Numbered from the stretch's first letter, positions 34,101 to 42,647 are shown. The stretch is DNA of 64,000 nucleotides from Bacillus cereus (GCF_002584535.1 NZ_NUOT01000029.1:1-64000), one strand, 5' to 3'. The notes: generated by a model not told the origin, from the sequence alone. Numbers and translations: made by a program.

Positions 34101-34418
34101 CTACATGTATATATAAATATCACCATCAATAACTTCTACTTCATATGTTTGAATACAGCCATCATCAGGCTTTTGAACTTCACCTGTTAGTAATGAAATT
34201 TTCCAGTCATGCAATGGACAGAAGACGAATTCTCCAGAAACAATCCCTTCAGCTAAAGGTCCATTTTTATGAGGACACCGATTTTCTACAGCGTGAATAT
34301 CACCATTTGAAAGACGAAATAAGGCGATGGATATATCTTTAATTCGCACTTCCTTACCGATTTGCACTGGAAGGTCTTCTGCATGCATTATTTTTATTTT
34401 TTCTTTTGTTTGCAACAT
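34101..34418 (-). CDS. nirD: Nitrite reductase (NADH) small subunit, Rieske type
   Basis: A 105-residue Rieske [2Fe-2S] protein and partner of NirB. The ligand motifs CPHKNGP and CPLHDWK are both complete, unlike E. coli NirD, where they are lost. It lies 12 nt after nirB on the minus strand. Confidence 0.93.
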   Translation of the reverse strand: MLQTKEKIKIMHAEDLPVQIGKEVRIKDISIALFRLSNGDIHAVENRCPHKNGPLAEGIVSGEFVFCPLHDWKISLLTGEVQKPDDGCIQTYEVEVIDGDIYIYM

Positions 34419-34430
34419 GTAGATCGCTCC

Positions 34431-36836
34431 TTACTTTACAGTTTCTACTTCATACATGGCTTTTAATGATTTGGTTTCTAGCGCTTGTCCCCAAGCTTCT
34501 TCATATGTGTTGCGGGCCTGCTGGAAACGTTCATTTAGCGTAGTGACCATGTTTTCATCTTGCAGCATTTCTTTTATATGATCTAATCCCATTCGTTCTA
34601 CCCAAGGGGCTGTTCGTTCACCGTAAATACCGGTTTCACGGTAATATTGTACATAAGCTGTAGCGATGCGAAGCACATCTTCTTCTGTAGGGACAATCAT
34701 TACAAAATCAGCTTCGCGAACTTCTGTACCACCGTTACCACCAATATAAAGTTGGAATCCATTTTCAACACAAACGACACCGAAGTCTTTCGTTAATGCT
34801 TCTGCACAGTTACGTGGACAACCGGTTACACCCATTTTCATTTTGTGCGGTGTATCTACCATTTCTAACGATTGTTCAAGTAACATACCAAGGCCTAATG
34901 AATCTTTTGTACCGAAGCGGCAGAAACGAGAACCGACGCATGATTTTACATTGCGAAGGGATTTCGAATAGGCATAACCAGAAGTCATATCGAGGTCAGC
35001 CCAAACTTTTGGTAAATCCTCTTTCTTAACACCGTATAAGCCGATTCGACTTGCACCTGTTATTTTAACGAGCGGCACATCGTATTTTTTCGCAACTTCA
35101 GCAATTTTCATTAAATCATCTGCAGTAGTAACACCGCCGTACATACGAGGAATAACGGAAAATGTGCCATCATGCTGAATATTACCGTTCATTCTTTCAT
35201 TAACGAAGCGGGATGATTTATCATCTGCATATTCTTCTGGACGTGCCATACGCAAATAGTAGTTTAATGCAGGACGGCATTTGGAACAGCCGTCTTCATG
35301 TGCGAAACTAAGGACGTTTCGTACTTCTTTTGGTGATTTTAATCCTTTCTCATGAATTGCTGCGACAACTTCGTCACGCGACAAAGTTGTACATCCGCAC
35401 ATACCTACATTTTGAGCAGATGCATCAAAGCTATCACCGAGTGTATGGGATAAAATTTGTTCGACAATAGGACGGCATTTTCCGCATGAACCAGCAGCTT
35501 TTGTACACCCTTTTACTTCTTCAAAGGTGTTTAAATCTTGTTCTAAAATGGCATGAACAATTGTTCCTTTTGTAACACCATTACATCCACAAACAGTGTC
35601 GTCAGCACTCATACTTGCAACGTCAAGGCCATTCTCTTCGCCAGCTCTATGAAGAAGAGAAGCTGGTGTGTATTCTTGTATATCTTCTTCCTTTTTTAAC
35701 ATACTAAAGAGGCGTGTACTGTCAGCAGTATCTCCATATAAAACAACGCCAACGACTTTATTGTCACGAATTAATACTTTTTTATAGGAACGAGTACATT
35801 CATTAAAGACGGAGATTGCTTTTGCCCTATCATCTTCATAAATTTGTCCAGCAGAAAATAAATCACATCCTGCAACTTTAAGTTGTGTACCCACAATACT
35901 TCCTGCATATCCATCTGTTTGTGAGTTCGTTATATGTTTTGCTAATACGGTTCCTTGTTCATATAGAGGAGCAACAAGACCATAAGCAATCCCATCATGC
36001 TCTGCGCATTCACCAACGGCATAGATGGATTCATCATCTGTTTGCATGTAATCATTTGTAACGATGCCGCGATTTACAATTAAACCAGCATCTTTTGCTA
36101 ACTGTGTATTAGGTCGTATTCCAACAGCCATTACCACTAAATCGCATGCTACAATACTATTGTCTTCAAATTGAATTCCTTCAACATGGTCAGTACCAAG
36201 AATTTTCACCGTTTTCTTTTCCATAAGAAATTTCATGCCTTGTGCTTCTAAGTCTTCACGTAGTAATGAAGCAGCTTTAGCATCAAGTTGTTGCTCCATT
36301 AAGTAAGGCATTAAATGAACAACGTGTACATCCATTCCTAAGTCAATAAGCCCGCGTGCTGCTTCTAAACCGAGCAATCCTCCGCCAATGACAACGGCTT
36401 TTTTATATTGCTTAGCAGCATCTATCATAAATTGGGTATCTTCTATTGTCCGAAAACCTGTTACACCTGGAAGTTCTGAACCTTCAATAGGTAAAATAAA
36501 AGCGCTAGAGCCCGTTGCAATAATGAGTTTGTCGTACATAACAATTCGATTCTTTTCTGTAGCAATAACTTGTTCTTCACGATCAATATTTTTTACCTTT
36601 TCATTTGTATACAGTGTAATATCATTTTCTTCGTACCAACTGTATTCGTTCATAATGATATCTTGGATATTTGTTTTTCCTTGTAAGACGTGAGATAGCA
36701 TAATACGATTGTAGTTTGGATGAGGTTCATCACCAAAAATAGTAATGTCATAAAGCTTCGTATCTTGTTTTAAAATTTCTTCAATGCAGCGAATGCCGGC
36801 CATGCCATTCCCGATCATGACTAAACGTTTTTTCAT
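34431..36836 (-). CDS. nirB: Assimilatory nitrite reductase (NADH) large subunit
   Basis: An 801-residue flavoprotein that reduces nitrite to ammonium. In order: FAD-binding start (VMIGNGMAGIRCIEEI), NAD-binding AVVIGGGLLGLEAARGL near residue 140, two BFD-like [2Fe-2S] domains (VCGCNGVTKG...CGKCRP; CGCTTLS...CSKCRP), and the siroheme/4Fe-4S half with SCVGSRFCRFGT and GVTGCPRNCAEA. The start is uncertain between ATGs at 36842 and 36836; the latter fits the AAGAGGGGAA site better. A candidate FNR box lies upstream. Confidence 0.95.
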   Translation of the reverse strand: MKKRLVMIGNGMAGIRCIEEILKQDTKLYDITIFGDEPHPNYNRIMLSHVLQGKTNIQDIIMNEYSWYEENDITLYTNEKVKNIDREEQVIATEKNRIVMYDKLIIATGSSAFILPIEGSELPGVTGFRTIEDTQFMIDAAKQYKKAVVIGGGLLGLEAARGLIDLGMDVHVVHLMPYLMEQQLDAKAASLLREDLEAQGMKFLMEKKTVKILGTDHVEGIQFEDNSIVACDLVVMAVGIRPNTQLAKDAGLIVNRGIVTNDYMQTDDESIYAVGECAEHDGIAYGLVAPLYEQGTVLAKHITNSQTDGYAGSIVGTQLKVAGCDLFSAGQIYEDDRAKAISVFNECTRSYKKVLIRDNKVVGVVLYGDTADSTRLFSMLKKEEDIQEYTPASLLHRAGEENGLDVASMSADDTVCGCNGVTKGTIVHAILEQDLNTFEEVKGCTKAAGSCGKCRPIVEQILSHTLGDSFDASAQNVGMCGCTTLSRDEVVAAIHEKGLKSPKEVRNVLSFAHEDGCSKCRPALNYYLRMARPEEYADDKSSRFVNERMNGNIQHDGTFSVIPRMYGGVTTADDLMKIAEVAKKYDVPLVKITGASRIGLYGVKKEDLPKVWADLDMTSGYAYSKSLRNVKSCVGSRFCRFGTKDSLGLGMLLEQSLEMVDTPHKMKMGVTGCPRNCAEALTKDFGVVCVENGFQLYIGGNGGTEVREADFVMIVPTEEDVLRIATAYVQYYRETGIYGERTAPWVERMGLDHIKEMLQDENMVTTLNERFQQARNTYEEAWGQALETKSLKAMYEVETVK

Positions 36837-36913
36837 ATTCATTTCCCCTCTTAAATGTGAAATGTTTAACAATCTTTTATACTCGTATTATAAAATCTTT
36901 GGAAAATGGAGGG

Positions 36914-36929
36914 TGTGATGTTTATCACA
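36914..36929. promoter_or_regulatory. FNR/CRP-type box upstream of nirB
   Basis: TGTGATGTTTATCACA is a near-perfect match to the TGTGA-N6-TCACA consensus, about 80 bp before the nirB start. It suggests oxygen-limitation control by Fnr. Confidence 0.7.
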
Positions 36930-36981
36930 GTTTTGGAGGATTCACAAATTGTTAAAAATAATATAAAACCTCACTTGAATT

Positions 36982-37046
36982 CTTACAAAAATGTAAGGGA
37001 AATGTAAGAGGATTGAATGGCATAATTGAGCGCTTCTCTTTAAAAT
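36982..37046 (+). promoter_or_regulatory. Conserved BceR/YxdJ-type promoter (copy 5, before yxeA)
   Basis: CTTACA-AAAA-TGTAA-GGGAAA-TGTAAG then AGGATTGAATGGC, with TAAAAT 59 bp from the first base. It points at the YxeA-family gene. Confidence 0.7.
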
Positions 37047-37085
37047 AAGTTTATAGAACACATATTGTGTGAGGAGGTTACTACC

Positions 37086-37457
37086 TTGGGGTGGGAAAAA
37101 GTAAAAAAGCGAGTGATTATTACTGGAATTGCGATAGTAGCTGCGATTGTACTGCTCCTACCAACACAGTTTGGTCCAGTAATTGATAAATATAATCCAT
37201 TTTATAAAACGAAGGAATATTATACGGTTGTAAATAGTATCGGTCAGCACATTGGCGATGATTGGTACGAATATGAATTTGTTGCATATGACGAAAAAGG
37301 AAGAGAACAAAAGATAAAGAAAACTGTAAAACATATGCTAAAAAAGGATGAAACATTGAAAGTTTTCGCAAAAGGACGTTATGGTGAATCGTTAGTAGAG
37401 ATTGAGCCTCAAAATATACCTGTGCAGGCGAGAAGTAAGATTATAGAGACGAGATAA
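37086..37457 (+). CDS. yxeA: YxeA-family small exported protein
   Basis: A 123-residue protein with one N-terminal membrane or signal segment (VIITGIAIVAAIVLLLPTQF) and a compact exported domain (TKEYYTVVNSIGQHIGDDWY, GREQKIKKTVKHMLKKDETL, ending near VEIEPQNIP) typical of the YxeA (DUF1093) family. In B. subtilis yxeA sits in the Yxd antimicrobial-peptide-response regulon. The start is TTG 37086, eight bases after GAGGAGG. Confidence 0.85.
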   Translation: MGWEKVKKRVIITGIAIVAAIVLLLPTQFGPVIDKYNPFYKTKEYYTVVNSIGQHIGDDWYEYEFVAYDEKGREQKIKKTVKHMLKKDETLKVFAKGRYGESLVEIEPQNIPVQARSKIIETR

Positions 37458-37492
37458 AGTAAACTTTTCATGTGCGAAATACTTGTAAGAGT

Positions 37493-37557
37493 AACTATTA
37501 AATTACATTACAGGTACCTTACAGTTTTGTAATGTATGTGTAAGATAATTCAATAGT
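37493..37557 (+). promoter_or_regulatory. Conserved promoter (copy 6) with an overlapping inverted copy of the element
   Basis: On the plus strand, CTTACA-GTTT-TGTAA-TGTATG-TGTAAG then ATAATTCAATAGT (37518-37557), with TACAAT 59 bp from the first base. On the minus strand the same TTACA-N4-TGTAA core is reused in an element from 37533 to 37494 (ending TTTAATAGT), but no -10 is found at the right place there. Confidence 0.65.
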
Positions 37558-37576
37558 TGTTATTTATGAATTCTAT

Positions 37577-37697
37577 TACAATACAAGTAGAAAGTTTAAA
37601 AATATAACTTTCTGTTTGAAATGATGATGAATGTTTGAAAACCAACTAACTATTGAATAAGCCTTATCTCATAGAGAGATGGGGCTATTTTTTTAAA
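37577..37697 (+). ncRNA. Predicted short transcript without a clear peptide
   Basis: From the promoter at 37518-37582 to the terminator at 37658-37696 only about 100 nt would be transcribed. The only ATG ORF is six codons (MMMNV-type). It may be a decayed peptide gene or a small RNA. Confidence 0.35.
37658..37697 (+). terminator. Terminator
   Basis: AAGCCTTATCTC / AGAGATGGGGCT with loop ATAG is followed by ATTTTTTT. Confidence 0.75.
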
Positions 37698-37698
37698 C

Positions 37699-37763
37699 CT
37701 TACAACATTGTAAGGTTTACGTAAGTTAATTCGATGGCTTGTTTGTCATATTTTTTGCATAAT
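37699..37763 (+). promoter_or_regulatory. Conserved BceR/YxdJ-type promoter (copy 7)
   Basis: CTTACA-ACAT-TGTAA-GGTTTA-CGTAAG then TTAATTCGATGGC, with CATAAT 59 bp from the first base. Confidence 0.75.
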
Positions 37764-37811
37764 AGAAAAAGATAAGAAATTAGGGAGATACGAAGAAGGG
37801 AGAAGAATGGG

Positions 37812-37925
37812 ATGCGAAAAGAAGAAGTAGTGAAGTTTCAGATAAAAGATTTCTGTAGCTACTTTACTGTTGCCGCAATATGTATTGGACTTTTTGATAT
37901 AATTACAAACTTAATTGTTAAATAA
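37812..37925 (+). CDS. Small hydrophobic peptide, class C (37 aa)
   Basis: The peptide begins MRKEEVVKFQIKDFCSYFTV and ends AAICIGLFDIITNLIVK. It has a charged N terminus, then one membrane-length helix with two cysteines. GGGAGAAGAATGGG precedes the ATG, and a terminator follows at once. It is not clearly homologous to class A or B but shares promoter, size and layout. Confidence 0.68.
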   Translation: MRKEEVVKFQIKDFCSYFTVAAICIGLFDIITNLIVK

Positions 37926-37937
37926 TATAGATGATAA

Positions 37938-37968
37938 AACAAGAAGGAGATCCCTTCTTGTTTTTTTA
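37938..37968 (+). terminator. Terminator of the class C peptide gene
   Basis: AACAAGAAGG / CCTTCTTGTT with loop AGATC and a T7 run. Confidence 0.88.
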
Positions 37969-38019
37969 TTGCTTTTCATGTGGAATAGCATATTAAAATA
38001 GATGTGAGAGGTGATAGGA

Positions 38020-38784
38020 ATGAAGTGGATTGATAGTCATATACATTTGGACCAATATGAGAATAAAGAGCAAATGAAATTAATTGATGATGTGAAAAGA
38101 AGTGGTGAGATTGATGGATTAGTTGCAGTATCAATGAACTATCATTCTTGTCAAAAAACATTATCTTTAGCAAAACAATATCCATTTGTATATCCGGCAC
38201 TGGGGTTTCATCCAGAACAGATGATTAATAAAAAAGAATGTGGACAAATTTATAAGTTAATTGAAGCAAATGTAGAACGACTTGTTGCGATAGGTGAGAT
38301 TGGCTTACCATATTATTTACGGCAAGAAAAGAAAGATATTGCAATAGACCCTTACATTGAAATATTGGAGAGGTTTGTGGCTTTAGCAAAACGGTACGAC
38401 TTACCAATTGTGTTACATGCAGTTTATGAAGATGCTGATATTGTATGTGATGTACTTGAACAGTATGAGATTTCACGTGCGCATTTTCATTGGTTTAAGG
38501 GAAGTAATGAAACGATGGAACGAATGATTCAAAATGGGTACTATATTTCTATTACACCGGATATTATACAGAAGGAGAAAATTAGAAAAATCGTATCGTT
38601 CTATCCGCTAGAATATATAATGGTAGAAACTGATGGACCATGGCGGTTTTATGAGAATGTCATGACGCATCCAAGTATGATTCAAGATGTATTAAAAGAA
38701 ATAAGTTTGATAAAAAATATTCCTATAGATAAGGTTGCAGAGAAAATTTATGAAAATACAGTTCAATTTTATTTGAAAAGGTAG
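38020..38784 (+). CDS. TatD-family metal-dependent hydrolase
   Basis: A 254-residue TIM-barrel hydrolase of the TatD (DNase/amidohydrolase-like) family. The metal motif IDSHIHLDQY is N-terminal, AIGEIGLPY carries the bridging Glu (about 91), LPIVLHAV and RAHFHWFKG carry histidines, and VETDGPW the final Asp (about 207). It starts at ATG 38020 with GAGAGGTGAT upstream rather than GTG 38011. The substrate is not known. Confidence 0.88.
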   Translation: MKWIDSHIHLDQYENKEQMKLIDDVKRSGEIDGLVAVSMNYHSCQKTLSLAKQYPFVYPALGFHPEQMINKKECGQIYKLIEANVERLVAIGEIGLPYYLRQEKKDIAIDPYIEILERFVALAKRYDLPIVLHAVYEDADIVCDVLEQYEISRAHFHWFKGSNETMERMIQNGYYISITPDIIQKEKIRKIVSFYPLEYIMVETDGPWRFYENVMTHPSMIQDVLKEISLIKNIPIDKVAEKIYENTVQFYLKR

Positions 38785-38816
38785 TAGATAAAAGGTCTCG
38801 CTTATATTTGGAATAA

Positions 38817-38852
38817 ACAATGCCAAGCACGAGTTGATGCTTGGTATTGTTC
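38817..38852. terminator. Bidirectional terminator
   Basis: CAATGCCAAGCA / TGCTTGGTATTG around CGAGTTGA lies between the tatD-family gene and the convergent DUF2334 gene. Confidence 0.8.
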
Positions 38853-40498
38853 TAGGATTCAAGTTGTTTTGCACGTTGTATTAATAAAAGAAATACAATC
38901 AAGAAAACTCCAAGGATGAGAAAAAAGCCATACTTTTGTAGGGTGTTCATCGTGTTACTTAAGGAAAAAGGCTTATCAATCTCGATCCCATCTTTATTAG
39001 AAGTAATGTGGATATCCCTCGTCTTCACTTTATTCGATTCTGTTTGTAAATCGATCCATTCTATATTTGGAATACTTTCTAATTCACTTAATAGTTCTTT
39101 GAAAGGTTTAATCCCTAAGTATGGATGATAGAAGGCACCGATTATCCCATCTGATAGCTTTGTAAATGATAATGCACGTTCCTTCATTTCAGTAGAAGCA
39201 TGAGTGTTTCCCTCTTCTATAAAACCGACTGTTTCAGGAAGCAACTTCATTCCATGCAAAAATGATGGTGTACTTGTAAAGGCTGGTGAGTGCATAGTTT
39301 TCCATGTTGTATCACCTAATTGTAATTGCCCTATATAAGTTGAAAAGTAACGTGATAATATTTCGTATCCTTTTTGTGATATTGCATAGTGCGGTGCTTC
39401 AAAAGCGAGTGGGTATAATTTAGCTACTGTGAGTTCTTCAATTCCTTTTTCAATATGTTCTGTTATATATGTTTCTTCGAATTTTTTACCGTTTTCTATG
39501 TATTCGTTATAAGAAGCATCTGATTCAAAATCCTGTCTCGTTTTCAATTGTTCATGATTGGGATAAAGGATAGGTTGATCCGTTTTTACATCCCAAAATT
39601 CAAAACCCTCACCTGTTTCACTATCATAAAATTGATGGGTATAGCCATGCATCACAATGGAGCCACCGTTGTCCTGCATAAAACGTAATACGTCTATTAA
39701 TTCTGGTTTATCTTGTAAATGGATTGTTTTTCCTGTATCTGGATCTGTGTAGACTGGGATAACAGTGAGCATATAGGGGATTTTTTTTCCCTTTAATAAC
39801 TCGGCAATCTCTTTTAATTGTTTTATATCTGATGCCGGATGAATATCTTCTAAGCGTAAATAAGCTCTATGTTTATTTGTTTCAGGACTTTGCTGAAAAT
39901 AAGAAAAGAGCATTTCACCAACATAATGAGATGTCCAATCAAAAAGCTGAGATGTCGCTACATAATAGGATTGATTTTGTTTCACGATAAAGGGATATGT
40001 CCCGTTTGAGCTTAGCGCATATGCAAGAGGTTTTTCGGTTGTATCAAGTTGTCTAATTAATCGTTCCTCATGTAATTTATTTTTAAGTTGATGTGTTGGG
40101 TACGTTATAGTGTTAATTCCTATATCTTCTTTTTTTAATGTAATAAAAGAAAAACGATTAGGTAATTGTTCTATGTTTTGACCAAGAAATAGTACAGGCC
40201 CTGAAAAGCTCTCTAGAAATTGTTTCGTTTCAGCAGAGATTTGCTCTTTTTTTTCGCCCACGTAAATCACATGCGTATAAGAAGGGGTAGTAACTTCATT
40301 TGCTTTTTTTGAATTTTTTATGGTTATATCATTTGTAAAATGGCCTATTAAAGTATTTAAAATCTGTATATCATTTGTAATTTGTCCGTTTTCTGCGCTG
40401 TATAAAACCAATACTTTTGGTTTTTTTGTTGTTTGAGCAGAGGTATGGATAGGAATGAGTAGTAAAGTAGTGAGAAAAAGTAATAACTTTCTTTTCAT
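38852..40498 (-). CDS. DUF2334 polysaccharide-deacetylase-like membrane protein
   Basis: A 548-residue exported protein: signal peptide (LLLFLTTLLLIPIHTSAQTT), a domain with VLVLYSAENGQITNDIQILN at the start, then a DUF2334 deacetylase-like region (about 205-420) with RLEDIHPASD, VIPVYTDP, VMHGYTHQF and FEAPHYAIS, which hold the Asp/His metal-ligand pattern of carbohydrate esterase 4 relatives. A C-terminal membrane helix (YGFFLILGVFLIVFLLLIQR) anchors it outside. It may act on a cell-surface polysaccharide; the substrate is unknown. Confidence 0.82.
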   Translation of the reverse strand: MKRKLLLFLTTLLLIPIHTSAQTTKKPKVLVLYSAENGQITNDIQILNTLIGHFTNDITIKNSKKANEVTTPSYTHVIYVGEKKEQISAETKQFLESFSGPVLFLGQNIEQLPNRFSFITLKKEDIGINTITYPTHQLKNKLHEERLIRQLDTTEKPLAYALSSNGTYPFIVKQNQSYYVATSQLFDWTSHYVGEMLFSYFQQSPETNKHRAYLRLEDIHPASDIKQLKEIAELLKGKKIPYMLTVIPVYTDPDTGKTIHLQDKPELIDVLRFMQDNGGSIVMHGYTHQFYDSETGEGFEFWDVKTDQPILYPNHEQLKTRQDFESDASYNEYIENGKKFEETYITEHIEKGIEELTVAKLYPLAFEAPHYAISQKGYEILSRYFSTYIGQLQLGDTTWKTMHSPAFTSTPSFLHGMKLLPETVGFIEEGNTHASTEMKERALSFTKLSDGIIGAFYHPYLGIKPFKELLSELESIPNIEWIDLQTESNKVKTRDIHITSNKDGIEIDKPFSLSNTMNTLQKYGFFLILGVFLIVFLLLIQRAKQLES

Positions 40499-40782
40499 GT
40501 AGATAGTCTCCTATTCTTTGTGTGGAATTCAATTTACAATTATATATAAAGGAAAAGATGGAATCCATTTGAAATGGATATTGGAAAACATTACATATAG
40601 AAAAGATGGGAAGGAATGTTACATTTTTTATAAAGTTTCATAATTTGTTTTTCAGAAAACCAGTCTAAAGCATGATGTGAAGGTGGATGATTGTTTGGTA
40701 TGATTTAAGAGTAATAGAATGCAGGTGATTGTAAGGAAAGGCTGAAAGGGGACAAATTTCAGCATAGAAAGAGGTAGAGGTA

Positions 40783-41316
40783 GTGAAAAAATTCTTTGTA
40801 GGGTTTTTAGTTGTTCTTGGGGTGTATTTGTATTTTCAAGGAGAGTCTGAAGGAATGGAAAGATTCATGAATCAAACAAGTTATGTTGATTCAGAGGAAG
40901 TAAAACAAATGAAGCAAATTATTACTGAAGAAGCAAAGAAAGTAAATCTGCCAGAATGGATACCTCTTACAATTGCCGAGCATGAAAGTCGTTTCAACCC
41001 ACGGAGTGTTGGAGACAATGGCACTTCTTTTGGATTGTTTCAGTTACATAGAGGTGGGGGGCTTGCTCCTGATAACTTAACGGACGAGCAGTTGAAAGAT
41101 CCACGGACAAATGCCCAAATTGCAATGCCTCATTTAATGAAAGGGTATAAAAGAGGTGTACAAAAAGGACTGACAGACCTTGAATTACTAAAATATATAG
41201 CAAATACGTCCGGTTGGCCTGGCAATCTAGGGACTGAGTGGACGGATCAAAATATGAAGTATAACGTTGGGCTAGAGGACGTGTACTATCGAAATAAAGG
41301 GACAATGAAGGAGTAG
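40783..41316 (+). CDS. Lytic transglycosylase-like (SLT domain) protein
   Basis: A 177-residue protein with an N-terminal membrane segment (FFVGFLVVLGVYLYFQG) and a lysozyme-like SLT domain (about 45-165). IAEHESRFNPRSVGDNGTSF carries the catalytic Glu, and GLFQLHRGGG follows. It starts at GTG 40783 after AGAGGTAGAGGTA. It probably cuts peptidoglycan glycan strands at the outer face of the membrane. The upstream gap (40500-40782) shows no other feature. Confidence 0.85.
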   Translation: MKKFFVGFLVVLGVYLYFQGESEGMERFMNQTSYVDSEEVKQMKQIITEEAKKVNLPEWIPLTIAEHESRFNPRSVGDNGTSFGLFQLHRGGGLAPDNLTDEQLKDPRTNAQIAMPHLMKGYKRGVQKGLTDLELLKYIANTSGWPGNLGTEWTDQNMKYNVGLEDVYYRNKGTMKE

Positions 41317-41343
41317 GTGCTAAACACCTACTCTGTTTTTTTA
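41311..41343 (+). terminator. Terminator of the SLT gene
   Basis: GAGTAGGTG / CACCTACTC with loop CTAAA is followed by TGTTTTTTT and includes the stop codon. Confidence 0.85.
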
Positions 41344-41356
41344 TGAAGAAAGTTCA

Positions 41357-42130
41357 TCATTCTTTATCTGTATGTATAAAATATCGTTCAAGTTGCTCTT
41401 TTACATCTTCTAATTTGGTAGAAACCTGTGGAATTTTGTAACCGACATATAATGGTGAAACAACAAAACGAGGAACCACTTTACAAATAATCTTTCCGGA
41501 AAGATGATAGAAGAATAAGTTATAGCTGCTACATCCTTTATGAAAATCTGCTAGTATGTAACGCACAGTTTGCTGAATATAATGTGCCATCATATCGATT
41601 GCTTTTATGTCTTCAATGATAATGTTAAACTCGGTGAAACCAATAATTGGTCGTGTAGAGATATTAAGTTCAATTTGGTCGTCTTTTCTTACAGTCACGC
41701 CTTGAAAGTTTTCAGGTGCTATGTTTTCCTGGTAGTCTACATATTTCATTCCGATGATTTGCATATGCGCATGATGCAAACTTCCACCTGAAAATGGACC
41801 ATGATTTTTATACAAAATAACAGATGTAAATTTATTGCTATTTTCTAACGCTAGCCAATGTTTAATAGAGAAGCGAATTAACTTTCTCATGTGTTCGGAT
41901 GTGTAGGTCGCAATATGATCATCACAATTATCCGTTTCGATAAGAACTGTCTGGAACGTATCTTTCAGTGTTGGAAATTTATTTTGTAACCAGATGATAG
42001 AGCTGTCTGTTTCTAAAAGATCAGTAAGGTTTTCCGTATCGCAAAAAGGACAAGCTGTATTTTTATTACGGATGCTTTCCGGTTTTTGCTTGCCGATATC
42101 ATTTAAAAAATAAAGTTGTTGTGTATCCAT
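41357..42130 (-). CDS. DUF4931 / galactose-1-phosphate uridylyltransferase-like HIT protein
   Basis: A 257-residue protein with a zinc-type CPFCDTENL motif (about residue 27) and GGSLHHAHMQIIG (about 115), the HxHxQ active-site pattern of the GalT branch of the HIT superfamily. It resembles the DUF4931 family of bacilli. It may transfer or hydrolyse a nucleotide, but the substrate is unknown. It starts at ATG 42130 with AAAGGGGCA upstream. Confidence 0.78.
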   Translation of the reverse strand: MDTQQLYFLNDIGKQKPESIRNKNTACPFCDTENLTDLLETDSSIIWLQNKFPTLKDTFQTVLIETDNCDDHIATYTSEHMRKLIRFSIKHWLALENSNKFTSVILYKNHGPFSGGSLHHAHMQIIGMKYVDYQENIAPENFQGVTVRKDDQIELNISTRPIIGFTEFNIIIEDIKAIDMMAHYIQQTVRYILADFHKGCSSYNLFFYHLSGKIICKVVPRFVVSPLYVGYKIPQVSTKLEDVKEQLERYFIHTDKE

Positions 42131-42251
42131 TCGTATATGCCCCTTTGAAAGTATATGTAAAATTCCCGTCTACTATATTCGTGAAAAGAAAGGAGAAATC
42201 CTTTATAGTGAGAAAATGAGAAGGAAGGGGCCACAACTTTTAATAGAAAAA

Positions 42252-42299
42252 ACAAAAGACCAAATATCCTAATTATATGAGGGTATCTGGTCTTTTATT
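42252..42299 (-). terminator. Terminator of the three-peptide operon
   Basis: AAAGACCAGATACCCT / AGGATATTTGGTCTTT on the minus strand is followed by TGTTTTTTC. Confidence 0.8.
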
Positions 42300-42417
42300 T
42301 TTTCTGTAATAATGTGTATGGATAATATAGCGTATTTTCATTCTGTTTCTTTTTTCTATTTTTCAGTGTGTGTAAGGCAAAGATTGTACCTACAATTGTA
42401 AAGATGGCTTTCTTCAT
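42295..42417 (-). CDS. Small cationic peptide (40 aa), third gene of peptide operon
   Basis: The peptide begins MKKAIFTIVGTIFALHTLKN, a short hydrophobic helix, and continues RKKKQNENTLYYPYTLLQKK. AAAGGGGAAATG precedes the ATG, 15 nt after the class B gene. No relative was recognised in the window. Confidence 0.68.
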   Translation of the reverse strand: MKKAIFTIVGTIFALHTLKNRKKKQNENTLYYPYTLLQKK

Positions 42418-42432
42418 ATTCATTTCCCCTTT

Positions 42433-42510
42433 CTATTGTTCATTTAATTCTTGGCTAACTGCTTTGGCGTCAATTAAAGCATGTAGAATCATTTTTACCA
42501 TGTTCATCAT
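42433..42510 (-). CDS. Small amphipathic peptide, class B (25 aa)
   Basis: The sequence is MMNMVKMILHALIDAKAVSQ plus ELNEQ. The ALIDAKAV core matches the peptides at 25928 and 28496. AAAAAGGAGTGA precedes it; an in-frame ATG two codons upstream (42516) is an alternative start but is very close to the ribosome site. Confidence 0.72.
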   Translation of the reverse strand: MMNMVKMILHALIDAKAVSQELNEQ

Positions 42511-42526
42511 TTTCATTCACTCCTTT

Positions 42527-42607
42527 TTATAGTAGGTTTAGTTCTTTTACAACTGCTTGTCCATTTACTAATACCTCGAAGATTGCTTTTACGATATCTT
42601 TTATCAT
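42527..42607 (-). CDS. Small amphipathic peptide, class B-like (26 aa)
   Basis: The sequence is MIKDIVKAIFEVLVNGQAVV plus KELNLL. It aligns with class B (VLVNGQAVVKELN against ALIDAKAVSQELN), so the operon carries two diverged copies in tandem. GGGAGGAATTAATC precedes the ATG. It is the first gene after the conserved promoter. Confidence 0.7.
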   Translation of the reverse strand: MIKDIVKAIFEVLVNGQAVVKELNLL

Positions 42608-42647
42608 GATTAATTCCTCCCGTTATCTGTCTCTTGTTTACATCTTT

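Noticed and set aside
37434-37493. 20-codon hydrophobic minus-strand ORF (MKSLLYLVSIILLLA...) after the inverted operator copy
   Set aside because: It is antisense to the end of yxeA, has no ribosome site, and the inverted operator lacks a -10 at the standard distance.
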